Origin: Paenibacillus antri
GTDB taxonomy: Bacteria > Bacillota > Bacilli > Paenibacillales > YIM-B00363
DNA length: 64,000 nt
Assembly: GCF_005765165.1 (NCBI RefSeq)
Contig: NZ_VCIW01000003.1
Location: forward strand, 186,001-250,000
Reading direction: 5' to 3'
The notes beneath the pieces are model-generated. The model worked only from the letters and a program-made list of their open reading frames with translations, had not been told where the DNA came from and did no database searches. Below, in pieces: positions 51,280 through 60,314 of this stretch (positions within the stretch are counted from its first letter, which is position 1; each line of letters opens with the position of its first letter). A program made the position numbers and the translations under genes.

Positions 51280-51903
51280 ATGAATCCGGGCTTTCTCTCT
51301 TATATATTGCTCACCTTGTCCCTGATCCTGATCGGCTTCGGCTGGAGAACGCATGCGATCGGCGGGGCGTCGGCGCGGGCGGCGTCGCTGTTCGGCCTCG
51401 GCTGGATCGCGGCCGCCGCCGTCGACTGGAAGGCGGGAGCTTGGGCGGGGACTGCGGCGTACGCGCCGCTGCTCGCGCTCGCGGCGATCGGTCTCGTCTC
51501 CCCGTACTCGAGGAAGGACGCCGCGTCGGCGCTGTCGTTCGGGTGTTTGCTCGGCGCGATCTATTCGCTGGTGCAGCTCGTCGAGCGAATCGACCCGCTA
51601 GCGATCGTCCTGCATCCGTCCGTCGACCCCGTCGCGTTGATCGTCGTCTTGATCGTCTGTTATACGCGGCGCGCCTCGACGCAGTTCGCGATGCTGTCGA
51701 TCGCGCTCGTCGTGAACGACGCCTATACGGCGCTGCTCTACGCACGATGGCAGACGCCCTTCTTCGGCGGCCGAGAATTTCAAGACGCGTGGTGGATGGC
51801 CGCGGCGTCGGCGCGCGCGCTGTCGGTCGCGGCCGCGGCCGTCGTCGACCGGGCGAAGCGGGAAGGCGGAAGGATCAGGGCATGGCTTCGAGTGCGAAGG
51901 TAG
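51280..51903 (+). CDS. yphA: YphA-like integral membrane protein
   Basis: A 207-residue protein with about six hydrophobic segments and a basic C-terminus. It lies between fni and der, the position of yphA in B. subtilis, and has the same size and topology. ATG behind GGAGG. Function unknown; the family call rests mainly on position. Confidence 0.68.
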   Translation: MNPGFLSYILLTLSLILIGFGWRTHAIGGASARAASLFGLGWIAAAAVDWKAGAWAGTAAYAPLLALAAIGLVSPYSRKDAASALSFGCLLGAIYSLVQLVERIDPLAIVLHPSVDPVALIVVLIVCYTRRASTQFAMLSIALVVNDAYTALLYARWQTPFFGGREFQDAWWMAAASARALSVAAAAVVDRAKREGGRIRAWLRVRR

Positions 51904-51989
51904 GACGCCTCTTTCGCATTCGGGGCTTCTTTTTGTTATGATGAGGTCAGTTTCAAACGAAGTCGTATACATAATAGGAGAGTGAACGT

Positions 51990-53312
51990 ATGGCCAGACC
52001 GATCGTGGCCATCGTCGGCCGGCCGAACGTCGGCAAGTCGACGATCTTCAACCGAATCATCGGGGAGCGATTGGCAATCGTGGAAGACCGTCCGGGCGTG
52101 ACGCGCGACCGGATTTACGGAACCGCCGAATGGAACGGCAAGCCGTTCAGCATTATCGACACGGGCGGCATCGAAATTTTCGACGAAGACGAGCTGCTGA
52201 AGCAAGTCCGAATGCAAGCGGAGTTGGCCGTCGAGGAAGCGGACGTCATTCTGTTCATCGCCGACGCGAAGGCGGGTCTCACCCCGGCGGACGAGACGAT
52301 CGCGCAGCTATTGTTCCGTTCGAACAAGCCGATCGTGCTCGGCGTCAACAAGATGGACAATCCCGCGAGCACCGACGAGATTTACGAGTTTTATTCGCTC
52401 GGCTTGGGGGATCCCGTCGCCTTGTCCGGCACGCACGGTATCGGCGTCGGGGACTTGCTCGACGAGCTCGTGAAGCGTCTTCCGGAGAAGCCGGAAGAGC
52501 TGTACGGGGAAGAAGTGATCAAGATCGCGTTGATCGGCCGTCCGAACGTCGGCAAGTCGTCGCTCGTGAACGCGCTGCTCGGGGAAGAGCGCGTCATCGT
52601 CAGCGACATCGCCGGCACGACGCGCGACGCCATCGATACGCCGTTCGAGAAGGACGGACAGCAATACGTCCTTATCGATACCGCCGGCATTCGCAAGCGC
52701 GGGAAGGTGTACGAGGCGACCGAGAAGTTCAGCGTCATGCGGTCGATGCAGGCGATCGAGCGCGCGGACGTCGCGCTGATCGTCATCAACGGCGAGGAAG
52801 GCATTATCGAGCAGGATAAGCACATCGCGGGATACGCGCACGAGGCGGGCCGAGCGGCCATATTCGTCGTGAACAAGTGGGACGCGGTGGAGAAAGACGA
52901 CAAGACGATGCAGCGTTTCACGGAATCGATCCGGGATCACTTCCTCTTCATGCCGTACGCGCCGATCGTCTACGTTTCGGCGACGACGAAGCAGCGCCTG
53001 CACAAGCTGCTGCCCGTCGTGCAGAACGTCGCGGAGCAGCATTCGATGCGCGTGCCGACGAACGTGCTGAACGATATCGTAGCGGACGCCGTCGCGGTCA
53101 ACCCGCCGCCGACCGACAAGGGCCGTCGTCTGCGCATCAACTACATCACGCAAGTCGCGGTGAAGCCGCCGACGTTCATCCTGTTCGTGAACGATCCGGA
53201 GTTGATGCATTTCTCGTACGAGCGCTATTTGGAAAATCGGATCCGCACCGCGTTCCCGTTCGAGGGTACGCCGGTGCGATTCGCGACCAAACGGAAAAAC
53301 GACGGGGAGTAA
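51990..53312 (+). CDS. der: Ribosome assembly GTPase Der
   Basis: Essential double GTPase for 50S assembly. 440 residues: two G domains, each starting GRPNVGKS (about residues 9 and 183), with G3 motifs DTGGIE and DTAGIRK and G4 motifs NKMD and NKWD, then a C-terminal KH-like domain. Behind AGGAGAGTG. Confidence 0.97.
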   Translation: MARPIVAIVGRPNVGKSTIFNRIIGERLAIVEDRPGVTRDRIYGTAEWNGKPFSIIDTGGIEIFDEDELLKQVRMQAELAVEEADVILFIADAKAGLTPADETIAQLLFRSNKPIVLGVNKMDNPASTDEIYEFYSLGLGDPVALSGTHGIGVGDLLDELVKRLPEKPEELYGEEVIKIALIGRPNVGKSSLVNALLGEERVIVSDIAGTTRDAIDTPFEKDGQQYVLIDTAGIRKRGKVYEATEKFSVMRSMQAIERADVALIVINGEEGIIEQDKHIAGYAHEAGRAAIFVVNKWDAVEKDDKTMQRFTESIRDHFLFMPYAPIVYVSATTKQRLHKLLPVVQNVAEQHSMRVPTNVLNDIVADAVAVNPPPTDKGRRLRINYITQVAVKPPTFILFVNDPELMHFSYERYLENRIRTAFPFEGTPVRFATKRKNDGE

Positions 53313-53404
53313 CGAAGGAACCGCCGCAAGCGTACCTCCCGAGAGTACGCGATGCGGTTTCGACGAAACGGATGTAAGACCAGGAGTAAGGGGAGAAGGA
53401 CAAC

Positions 53405-54007
53405 GTGAATTACGTTCTCGCGGTCGTCATCGGCTATTTGATCGGTTCGATCAGCTTTAGCTTTATATGGGGAAGATTGTTTCAAGGCATCGACATTCGC
53501 AAGCACGGCAGCGGCAACGCCGGCGCGACGAATACGCTGCGCGTGATGGGCGTCGGTCCGGCGCTCACCGTGCTGGCGCTCGACATCGCGAAGGGCGTGC
53601 TCGCGGTATGGGTCGGCTGGTGGCTCGACCCGGTCTCGCTGCTGCTGCCGATTCTCGCCGGCTTCGCGGCCATCGTCGGCCACAATTGGCCCGTCTTCTT
53701 CGCGTTCCGCGGCGGCAAGGGGATCGCGACGATGATCGGCGTCGTGGCGACGCTGTGCTTCGTGCCCGGCCTCGTCGCGGGCCTCGTCGGCATCGCTTCC
53801 ATCGTCGTCACGCGATTCGTCTCGCTCGGCTCGCTGCTGTTCGCGGCGCTGCTGCCGGTGTCGCTCTGGGCGTTCGGCCGGGAGCCGGAATTGATCGTAT
53901 TCAGCTTGGCGCTCGCCGCGCTGGCGTTCTATCGGCATCGGAGCAACATCGTGAAGCTGGCGCAAGGGAAGGAAAATAAACTTTCGTTCCGCCGCTCGAA
54001 CCGATAG
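53405..54007 (+). CDS. plsY: Acyl-phosphate glycerol-3-phosphate acyltransferase
   Basis: First acyl transfer in phospholipid synthesis, using acyl-phosphate. 200 residues, five membrane helices, with the three cytosolic motifs: DIRKHGSGNAGATNTLR, AFRGGKGIAT and FYRHRSNI. GTG start behind GGGGAGAAGG. Its place directly before gpsA, which makes the substrate glycerol 3-phosphate, links the two; in B. subtilis plsY is elsewhere. Confidence 0.95.
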   Translation: MNYVLAVVIGYLIGSISFSFIWGRLFQGIDIRKHGSGNAGATNTLRVMGVGPALTVLALDIAKGVLAVWVGWWLDPVSLLLPILAGFAAIVGHNWPVFFAFRGGKGIATMIGVVATLCFVPGLVAGLVGIASIVVTRFVSLGSLLFAALLPVSLWAFGREPELIVFSLALAALAFYRHRSNIVKLAQGKENKLSFRRSNR

Positions 54008-54023
54008 GGGAGGGAAACACGCG

Positions 54024-55079
54024 ATGAAGAAAGCGACCGTATTCGTGGCGGGCAGTTGGGGAACGGCGCTCGCCGCGGTGTTGGCCGACAACGGCCTCGA
54101 GGTGCTGCTCTGGACGCGCGGCGAAGCGCAGGCGCAGGAAATCAACGAGCGCCGCACGAACGAGAAGTACGTGCCGGGGGCGAAGCTCCCTCCGAATATC
54201 CGCGCGACGACGAGCATCGAGGAAGCGACGCGGCACGGGGACCTTCTCCTCTTCGTCGCGCCGTCGTCGGCGATGCGCGACGTCGCGCGGCTGGCGAAGC
54301 CGTTCATGCGCGGCGATCAATTGATCGTACACGCGACCAAGGGATTCGAAGCGGACACGCTGCTCCGCATGTCGCACGTGCTGGAGGAAGAGTTCGCGGG
54401 CGTCCTCGAGCCGGGCAGCGTCGTCGTTTTATCGGGGCCGAGCCACGCGGAAGAGGTCATCCTACGTTCGCCGACGACCGTCGTCGTCGCCTGCTCGCGT
54501 CCCGAGCTCGCGGAGGCGGCGCAGGACGCGTTCATTACGCCGGCGTTCCGGGTGTATACGAACCCAGACGTCGCGGGGGTGGAGATCGCGGGCGCGCTGA
54601 AGAACATTATCGCGCTCGGCGCGGGCATGTCGGACGGTCTCGGCTTCGGCGATAACGCGAAGGCGGCGCTCCTGACGCGGGGGCTCGCCGAAATCGGGCG
54701 CCTCGGCGTCGCGATGGGGGCGAATCCGCTCACGTTCGCGGGTCTCGCGGGCGTCGGCGACCTTGTCGCGACGTGCACGAGCCGGCACAGCCGCAATTGG
54801 CGCGCCGGGTATAAGCTCGCCGAAGGGGCGACGCTCGACGAGGTGCTCGAATCGATCGGCATGGTCGTCGAAGGCGTCCGCACGACGAAGGCTTCGATCG
54901 CCCTCTCGGAACGATACGGGGTCGAGCTGCCGATCGCCGAGCAGCTGCACGCCGTATTGTTCCAAGGCAAGAACCCGCGCTCGGCCGTCGAGGCGTTGAT
55001 GGGCCGCGGGCGTACCCACGAGATCGAGGACATCGTTCGCGAAGCCGCGGCGGCGTTCCGCGGCGCGCCGGCCGAATAA
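54024..55079 (+). CDS. gpsA: NAD(P)H glycerol-3-phosphate dehydrogenase
   Basis: Makes sn-glycerol 3-phosphate from dihydroxyacetone phosphate. 351 residues: nucleotide loop VAGSWGTALA, TKGFE, GPSHAEEV, catalytic lysine in GALKNIIALGAG, and FAGLAGVGDLVATCTS. Odd: the first glycine of the usual GAGSWG loop is V8. The rest of the site is intact, so activity is likely. Follows plsY by 16 bases. Confidence 0.95.
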   Translation: MKKATVFVAGSWGTALAAVLADNGLEVLLWTRGEAQAQEINERRTNEKYVPGAKLPPNIRATTSIEEATRHGDLLLFVAPSSAMRDVARLAKPFMRGDQLIVHATKGFEADTLLRMSHVLEEEFAGVLEPGSVVVLSGPSHAEEVILRSPTTVVVACSRPELAEAAQDAFITPAFRVYTNPDVAGVEIAGALKNIIALGAGMSDGLGFGDNAKAALLTRGLAEIGRLGVAMGANPLTFAGLAGVGDLVATCTSRHSRNWRAGYKLAEGATLDEVLESIGMVVEGVRTTKASIALSERYGVELPIAEQLHAVLFQGKNPRSAVEALMGRGRTHEIEDIVREAAAAFRGAPAE

Positions 55080-55108
55080 CGTCTTGCGATCGCGCCGCGC
55101 CCGCCTAC

Positions 55109-55136
55109 ACCTTCCGCTAGTCCCCATCATACGATG
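55109..55136 (+). promoter_or_regulatory. Sigma-K-type promoter of spoVIF
   Basis: ACC (55109-55111), 16 bases, CATACGATG (55128-55136) fit the late mother-cell pattern AC-N16/17-CATAnnnT. The start would be about 20 bases before the spoVIF start. Confidence 0.55.
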
Positions 55137-55163
55137 GAGAAAACGGCGGAGGGAGGAACGCGA

Positions 55164-55436
55164 ATGGCGAAGCCTATCGGCAAAGACGTGCTCGGCGCGG
55201 TCAAGAAGAAGACCGGGAAGACGATCACGGAGAAGGACATCAACAAGCTCGCTAGCGGCGTGAAGCCGTCGACGATGCAGAGCGAAGCCGAGCTCAAGCA
55301 GCTCATCAAGAAGGTCGGCGCAATGGCCGGCGTACCGGTGTCGGATTCCCTGATGAAGGAAATCGTGTCGGCGGTCAAGAAAAGCGGCATGAACCCGAAC
55401 AGCATGGAGCAGCTTATGAAGATGATGTTGAAATAA
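55164..55436 (+). CDS. spoVIF: Stage VI sporulation protein F
   Basis: Small late-sporulation protein linked to coat assembly in Bacillus. 90 residues, Lys- and Met-rich, with KTGKTITEKDINKLASGVKP and the C-terminal helix NSMEQLMKMMLK typical of the family. ATG at 55164 follows GGGAGG. Preceded by a sigma-K-type promoter. Confidence 0.88.
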   Translation: MAKPIGKDVLGAVKKKTGKTITEKDINKLASGVKPSTMQSEAELKQLIKKVGAMAGVPVSDSLMKEIVSAVKKSGMNPNSMEQLMKMMLK

Positions 55437-55501
55437 TCTCGCGCGTCTAAAGGGCGAGATTCCAAAGCGGGCGTCCGTGCAGGTTATGCGGGCGCCCGCT
55501 T
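55435..55501 (+). terminator. Double hairpin after spoVIF
   Basis: Two perfect stems in tandem: 8 bp (55435-55442 with 55454-55461, overlapping the stop) and 9 bp (55466-55474 with 55493-55501). No long T tract. Confidence 0.5.
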
Positions 55502-55597
55502 GCGTGTCGGGGAAATGGCTGTGTATACTGTTATGAAAATGAAATCTCGCTTCGGAGCCGAATGGCGGAGTCCGAAGCGTTTCCGGGAGAAGAGAAT

Positions 55598-55777
55598 ATG
55601 TCGCCGCTCGACAAAATGTGGGCGTCCTTCGTGGCGCTAGGATTCATGGCCGTCGCTTCGCTGCTCATCACGTACGCGCGCGCAAAGACGAAGGGGGCGG
55701 TTCGCGTCGTCCTGTCGGTCGTCGCGTTCGCGCTGCTCGTTTTGATGGTGCCGTTCGCGCTGTTATCCATGTTTTAG
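55598..55777 (+). CDS. DUF2768 small membrane protein
   Basis: A 59-residue protein with two membrane helices (MWASFVALGFMAVASLLITY and VVLSVVAFALLVLMVPFALL) joined by a basic loop. ATG at 55598 behind GGGAGAAGAG; an upstream in-frame ATG at 55562 has no site. The gpsA-to-spoIVA interval of B. subtilis holds a gene of this family (yphE). Confidence 0.75.
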   Translation: MSPLDKMWASFVALGFMAVASLLITYARAKTKGAVRVVLSVVAFALLVLMVPFALLSMF

Positions 55778-55795
55778 TAGAAAAGAGGACAAGCT

Positions 55796-56089
55796 ATGCT
55801 GACGTTGAAGGGACGGGCCGTCGTCAAGACGGTGCCCGCCGAAATCGGAAAGACGCTGCTCGACCACGCGCTCGCGAACGGGATCGATCTCGGGTTTTCG
55901 TGTACGCGGGGGACGTGCGCGCGGTGCCGGGTTTACGTCGAAGAGGGCCGGGAGCTGCTCAGCGAGCCGAACGACGCGGAGTACGACCGCATGGACGAAG
56001 AGGAGATCGAACAAGGGTATCGCCTCGGCTGCCAAGCGGCGATCAAGCGCGAAGGCGAAATCCGCGCCGTCAACCGCACTTATTTTTAA
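55796..56089 (+). CDS. [2Fe-2S] ferredoxin, plant-type spacing
   Basis: A 97-residue electron carrier. Four cluster cysteines: C36, C41, C44 (spacing C-x4-C-x2-C) and C79 (RLGCQAA). An acidic middle segment (PNDAEYDRMDEEEIEQG) could dock a partner. Redox partner unknown; it lies in a run with a nucleotidyltransferase-like gene and another ferredoxin. Confidence 0.9.
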   Translation: MLTLKGRAVVKTVPAEIGKTLLDHALANGIDLGFSCTRGTCARCRVYVEEGRELLSEPNDAEYDRMDEEEIEQGYRLGCQAAIKREGEIRAVNRTYF

Positions 56090-56126
56090 TACAGAAGCCA
56101 CGTTAACGGAATCGAGGGGTAGAACC

Positions 56127-56762
56127 ATGACTTCGGCTCAATTGCCGCCCGCGCTGGCGGAGGCGCTCCGCACGGCGGCCGATCGTTGGTCGTCCGTGCC
56201 GTCGCCGTGGCTCGTCGGCGGCAGCTGCGGCCTGACGTACCACGAAGTACCGATCGCGGCCGCGCCTCGGGACCTGGACATCTACGTCGACGCCGAAGGC
56301 GCCGACGCGTTCCATCGCGCGCTCGCCGACTTCGCGGTCGACGAACAACAATACAACGAAACCGAACGGTATCGCTCGGTGCTGTCTCACTATGCGATCG
56401 GAGGCGTGACGGTGGAGCTCGTCGCCGGCTTCGAGGTGCGCGAGCCCGGCGCCTTGTACCGCGTCGATATCGCGGGCGCGATGCGAACGTACGCGCTGCG
56501 GGCCGATGCGAACGGCGCTTCGATCGGCGTCATGCCGCTCGCTCACGAGTTGGCTTTCAATTTGCTGCGCCACCGTCCGGACCGGTACGAACGGATCGCC
56601 GCGGCCATGCGGAGCGACTTGCCTTCGCATCTGCCGGCGCTGATTCGGATTCTGGAGGACAACCGGTTCGACGAGAACTGGCGCGCGCGCCTGCTCGGGC
56701 TGCTGGACGTACCCGGCGATATCCTCGGGGCGGCCGGGGAGGCGACCGCGTGCCGCGAGTAA
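56127..56762 (+). CDS. Nucleotidyltransferase-fold protein
   Basis: A 211-residue protein with a pol-beta-type nucleotidyltransferase signature: G31-G32-S33 (WLVGGSCGL) and D49-L-D51 followed by D55 (RDLDIYVD), about 15 residues apart, then the strand GVTVELVAGFEV as a likely third acid. Substrate unknown. It could be RNA-, protein- or small-molecule-directed, or inactive. Its end overlaps the next ferredoxin gene by 13 bases, so the two are coupled. Confidence 0.75.
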   Translation: MTSAQLPPALAEALRTAADRWSSVPSPWLVGGSCGLTYHEVPIAAAPRDLDIYVDAEGADAFHRALADFAVDEQQYNETERYRSVLSHYAIGGVTVELVAGFEVREPGALYRVDIAGAMRTYALRADANGASIGVMPLAHELAFNLLRHRPDRYERIAAAMRSDLPSHLPALIRILEDNRFDENWRARLLGLLDVPGDILGAAGEATACRE

Positions 56763-57091
56763 CGTTCCAACCCGACGGGAAGACGATCGACGTACGTCCG
56801 GGGACGACGCTGCTGGCCGCGGCGCGTCAGGCCGGCGTCGCGGTTCGTACGCGCTGCGGCGGCGTCGCGGGGTGTCTAATGTGCAAGGTAAGGGTAGTCG
56901 ATCCGTCGACCGTCTCCCCGCGCACCGACGCCGAACGGCGCAAGCTGGGGGACGACGCGGACGAGCGGTTGTCCTGCCAGACGAAGGCGACGAAAGACGC
57001 GACGGTTCTCGTGCCCGAAGACCCGTTGAAGGCGGCCGTGCGACGCCAACTCGAACGGCAGAAGGAAGAAGAGGAGGGGGGCTTATGGTGA
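56750..57091 (+). CDS. [2Fe-2S] ferredoxin, adrenodoxin-type spacing
   Basis: A 113-residue ferredoxin. Cluster cysteines C36, C42, C45 (C-x5-C-x2-C in RCGGVAGCLMC) and C76 (LSCQTK), a different spacing from the upstream ferredoxin. The C-terminus is strongly charged (RRQLERQKEEEE). GTG start behind GGGGAGG within the nucleotidyltransferase gene. Overlaps the next gene by seven bases. Confidence 0.88.
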   Translation: MPRVTFQPDGKTIDVRPGTTLLAAARQAGVAVRTRCGGVAGCLMCKVRVVDPSTVSPRTDAERRKLGDDADERLSCQTKATKDATVLVPEDPLKAAVRRQLERQKEEEEGGLW

Positions 57092-57831
57092 TTCGGCGTT
57101 GGTCTCGAGTCCTATTCATCCTGCTTGCGGCGGCGATGCTGACCGGGTGCATGTACCGGGGAGAAATCGAGCGCAGGCAAGCGAATCCGGCGTTCGTCCG
57201 CGAAGAGATCGACCGCGTCGCGGCGGCGGTAGAACGTTATTACAAGGCGAGAGGCGTCTACCCGATCAAGAACGCCGACGAATCGACGCCGGTGTTCGAG
57301 AAATACGTCATCGACCTGAATCGGCTCGTCCGGACGGAGATGTTAAGCTCCATCCCCGCGAATGCGTTCGAAGCCGGAGGCCATTACTATTATTTGCTCG
57401 TTCATCCGGAGACCGAGCCGGTCGTCATGCTGATGGATTTGTCCGCGGTGCAGCAGGTCGCGGACTTGCAGCAGGACGTCGATCGATACCGCGACGCGAA
57501 CGGCAAGCTGCCGGCCGGCGCCGAGACCGCTCCGGGCTTCTTCGCGATCGATTACGCCGCTTTGAAGCGGGACGCGCCGGACATCCGGAGCCCGTTCACG
57601 AATCAAATTTTGCCGGTGTTGCTCCATGCGTCGGGAGAGACGTTGATCGACTACGGCCTCGACATCATGGAAGCGTCCCGTCAAGCGGCCGAAGCGGCGG
57701 AACCGCCCGTCGCCGAAGGCGAAGACGCGCGGGAATGGCTCGCGAAAGCGTCTCCGCTCGCGCCGGCGCTGTCGTATCCGTACGTCTGGAGGAACGGCGA
57801 ACCGGTGCTGACGGCGCCGGAAGGGAAATAA
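57085..57831 (+). CDS. yphF: YphF-like lipoprotein
   Basis: A 248-residue lipoprotein: signal peptide with lipobox LTGC22. The exposed domain includes VAAAVERYYKARGVYPIKN, a segment reminiscent of pilin-like or GspG small domains, repeated as VDRYRDANGKLPAG. Position directly before spoIVA matches yphF of B. subtilis. Strong GAGGAGGGGGG site. Function unknown. Confidence 0.78.
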   Translation: MVIRRWSRVLFILLAAAMLTGCMYRGEIERRQANPAFVREEIDRVAAAVERYYKARGVYPIKNADESTPVFEKYVIDLNRLVRTEMLSSIPANAFEAGGHYYYLLVHPETEPVVMLMDLSAVQQVADLQQDVDRYRDANGKLPAGAETAPGFFAIDYAALKRDAPDIRSPFTNQILPVLLHASGETLIDYGLDIMEASRQAAEAAEPPVAEGEDAREWLAKASPLAPALSYPYVWRNGEPVLTAPEGK

Positions 57832-57854
57832 TCGAATCGAGTTCATTCGTAAGG

Positions 57855-57892
57855 CGCACGCGCTTCCGGTAAGACGGAAGGCGTGCGTTTTT
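57855..57892 (+). terminator. Terminator after yphF
   Basis: A 13-bp stem with one bulge (57855-57868 with 57875-57887) and T5. Confidence 0.85.
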
Positions 57893-57994
57893 CATTTTCT
57901 AAACATAATCGTTCGTTCGGAACATACAACTAAAAAAGGCTGATTTGTTTGCGTCGTCTATGGGCAAGGGGGCGAAAAAAAGCAGAAGGAAAAA

Positions 57995-58023
57995 GTCATA
58001 ACGGCCGTCATGGCACATATATT
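57995..58023 (+). promoter_or_regulatory. Sigma-E promoter of spoIVA
   Basis: GTCATAA (57995-58001), 14 bases, CATATATT (58016-58023): a close match to the sigma-E consensus. spoIVA is a sigma-E gene. Apart from this and the yphF terminator, the 57832-58132 gap shows nothing else clear. Confidence 0.8.
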
Positions 58024-58132
58024 GATACTAGTCCATTTGCATGTACGAGTTCCGGCGTCTCACGGGCTTGCCTAGAGCGGCGTACGGCGACATCCTCATG
58101 ACGAAACCAATACTAACTGGGAGGAGATCTCA

Positions 58133-59611
58133 TTGGAAAAAGTCGATATTTTCAAGGACATCGCGGAGCGTACGGGAGGCGATATTTACCTAGGAGTCGT
58201 GGGAGCGGTCCGTACGGGTAAATCCACATTCATCAAGCGCTTTATGGAGGCCGTCGTGCTTCCGAACATCCCGAACGAAGCGGAGAGGGCGCGCGCGATC
58301 GACGAGCTGCCGCAGAGCGCGGCGGGCAAGACGATCATGACGACCGAACCGAAGTTCGTGCCGAACCACGCGGTGCGCATTCGCGTCGCGGAAGGTCTCG
58401 ACGTGAACGTTCGCATGGTCGACTGCGTCGGCTACGCGGTGGAAGGGGCCAAAGGATACGAAGACGAGAACGGGCCGCGGATGATTTCCACGCCGTGGTT
58501 CGAGGATCCGATTCCGTTCCAGGAAGCGGCCGAAATCGGTACCCGCAAGGTTATTCAGGAGCACTCCACGCTGGGCGTCGTCATCACGACGGACGGCACG
58601 ATCTCCGACATTCCGCGCGTCTCTTACGAGGACGCGGAGCGGCGCGTCGTCGACGAGCTGAAGGAAGTCGGCAAGCCGTTCATTATGATCGTGAACTCGA
58701 CGAAGCCGCGCGCTCCCGAGACGCTCGAATTGCGCTCCGCCTTGGCGGAGAAATACGATATCCCGGTCATCGCCGCCAGCGTGGCCACGATGACCGAAGA
58801 CGAAATCTACGGCGCGCTTCGCGAGGTGCTGTACGAGTTCCCGGTGCACGAAGTGAACGTCAATCTGCCGAGCTGGGTCATGGTGCTCGACGAGCGCCAT
58901 TGGCTGCGGGCGAGCTTCGAAAACTCGGTCCGCGAGACGGTCAAGGACATCCGCCGCCTTCGCGACGTCGACCGCGTCGTCGGGCAGTTCGGCGAATACG
59001 AGTTCATCGAGCGCGCGGGTCTGTCCGGCATGAACATGGGGCAAGGCGTCGCCGAGATCGATCTGTACGCGCCGGATGAGCTGTACGATCGGATTTTAAT
59101 GGAGATCGTCGGCACCGAAATCCGCGGCAAGGATCATCTGCTGCAGATGATGGTCGAGTTCACGCACGCGAAGAGGGAGTACGACCGATTCTCCGAGGCG
59201 CTCGAGATGGTGAAGACGACCGGCTACGGCATCGCCGCTCCGTCTCTCGAAGAGATGGCGCTCGACGAGCCGGAGCTCATCCGCCAAGGCTCTCGTTTCG
59301 GCGTTCGCCTGAAGGCGACGGCGCCGTCGATCCATATGATCCGCGTCGACGTCGAGAGCGAGTTCGCGCCGATCATCGGCACGGAGAAGCAATCCGAAGA
59401 GTTGGTCCGGTACCTGATGCAAGATTTCGAGGAAAATCCGGTCAAGATTTGGGAGTCCGATATTTTCGGCCGCTCCTTGCACTCCATCGTCCGCGAGGGC
59501 ATTCAGGGCAAGCTCGCGATGATGCCGGACAACGCGCGTTATAAGCTTCAGGAGACGCTCGCCCGCATCATCAACGAAGGCTCCGGCGGACTGATCGCCA
59601 TCATCTTGTAA
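58133..59611 (+). CDS. spoIVA: Stage IV sporulation protein A (coat morphogen ATPase)
   Basis: ATPase that polymerises around the forespore and anchors the spore coat. 492 residues: Walker A in GAVRTGKST (residues 24-32; Bacillus has GPVRTGKST), Walker B-like VDCVG, a GTPase-like N-terminal domain, and a C-terminal tail ending SGGLIAIIL. TTG start behind GGGAGGAG. Single gene with its own sigma-E promoter and terminator. Confidence 0.96.
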   Translation: MEKVDIFKDIAERTGGDIYLGVVGAVRTGKSTFIKRFMEAVVLPNIPNEAERARAIDELPQSAAGKTIMTTEPKFVPNHAVRIRVAEGLDVNVRMVDCVGYAVEGAKGYEDENGPRMISTPWFEDPIPFQEAAEIGTRKVIQEHSTLGVVITTDGTISDIPRVSYEDAERRVVDELKEVGKPFIMIVNSTKPRAPETLELRSALAEKYDIPVIAASVATMTEDEIYGALREVLYEFPVHEVNVNLPSWVMVLDERHWLRASFENSVRETVKDIRRLRDVDRVVGQFGEYEFIERAGLSGMNMGQGVAEIDLYAPDELYDRILMEIVGTEIRGKDHLLQMMVEFTHAKREYDRFSEALEMVKTTGYGIAAPSLEEMALDEPELIRQGSRFGVRLKATAPSIHMIRVDVESEFAPIIGTEKQSEELVRYLMQDFEENPVKIWESDIFGRSLHSIVREGIQGKLAMMPDNARYKLQETLARIINEGSGGLIAIIL

Positions 59612-59628
59612 GCGTCTCGCGAACCGAA

Positions 59629-59666
59629 GACTCCCGATTCGAAGCCATTCGAATCGGGAGTCTTTT
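59629..59666 (+). terminator. Terminator after spoIVA
   Basis: A perfect 15-bp stem (59629-59643 with 59648-59662), GCCA loop, then TTTT. Confidence 0.9.
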
Positions 59667-59689
59667 ACTTTACATCGTAAATTAGATGC

Positions 59690-59719
59690 TTGCAAAGGAT
59701 CATAGGTTTGTTTTATGAT
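59690..59719 (+). promoter_or_regulatory. Putative sigma-A promoter of hup
   Basis: TTGCAA (59690-59695), 18-base spacer, TATGAT (59714-59719). It leaves a 5' untranslated region of about 120 bases before hup. Confidence 0.5.
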
Positions 59720-59849
59720 ATTCATTGTCCCGGTTTCCTTGGGAAATCCTTGGAAAAGTTCAGCGTTTTCTTCCCTCGGATGTATAAACTTGATAGAAAA
59801 CGTGAAGACAAAGAGTAAGACTCTTAAGCGTATTGGGAGGTGACATGGA

Positions 59850-60122
59850 ATGAATAAGACGGATCTGATCGCCAAGGTCGCGGAAGCGACGGAAATGTCC
59901 AAGAAGGACGTAACGAACGTGGTGGAAGCCGTGTTCGACTCGATCGCCGACGCGCTGCAGAACGGCGACAAGGTGCAATTGGTCGGCTTCGGCAACTTCG
60001 AAGTTCGCGAGCGTACGGCGCGCAAAGGCCGCAACCCGCAAACGGGCGAAGAAATCGACATCCCAGCGAGCAAAGTTCCCGCTTTCAAGCCGGGTAAGGC
60101 GCTGAAGGACGGAATTAAATAA
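59850..60122 (+). CDS. hup: DNA-binding protein HU
   Basis: Histone-like nucleoid protein, 90 residues. Dimerisation helices [20 protein letters not shown], and the DNA-clamping arm [21 protein letters not shown] followed by [19 protein letters not shown] at 59850 behind GGGAGGTG; an ATG six bases earlier runs into a stop after two codons. Located after spoIVA as hbs in B. subtilis. Confidence 0.97.
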   Translation: MNKTDLIAKVAEATEMSKKDVTNVVEAVFDSIADALQNGDKVQLVGFGNFEVRERTARKGRNPQTGEEIDIPASKVPAFKPGKALKDGIK

Positions 60123-60173
60123 GCGATACATAGGGATTGAGGAGAGGCCGTGGACGATTTCAGTTCGCGGCCC

Positions 60174-60202
60174 TTTACTGTTATTTGGGAACTTGCTATA
60201 AT
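60174..60202 (+). promoter_or_regulatory. Promoter of tRNA-Pro
   Basis: TTTACT (60174-60179), 17 bases, extended -10 TGCTATAAT (-10 hexamer 60197-60202). Start near 60209. Confidence 0.7.
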
Positions 60203-60215
60203 AGCATTTGTGTTC

Positions 60216-60305
60216 ACGATTCAGAATGTATATCCTCCGGATGTAACGCCTGAATCGTCCCGGTAAACGGATATCGTCCTTAGAGGACGGCGATGCCGTT
60301 TATCC
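60216..60305 (+). other. Two hairpins in the tRNA-Pro leader
   Basis: First: a 9-bp stem (60216-60224 with 60250-60258) enclosing a smaller ATCC/GGAT stem. Second: about 60262-60305, with outer GGTAAACGG/CCGTTTATCC and inner CGTCC/GGACG pairing. They fill the RNA between promoter and tRNA and have no T tract. Confidence 0.5.
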
Positions 60306-60314
60306 TTGCAGTTT

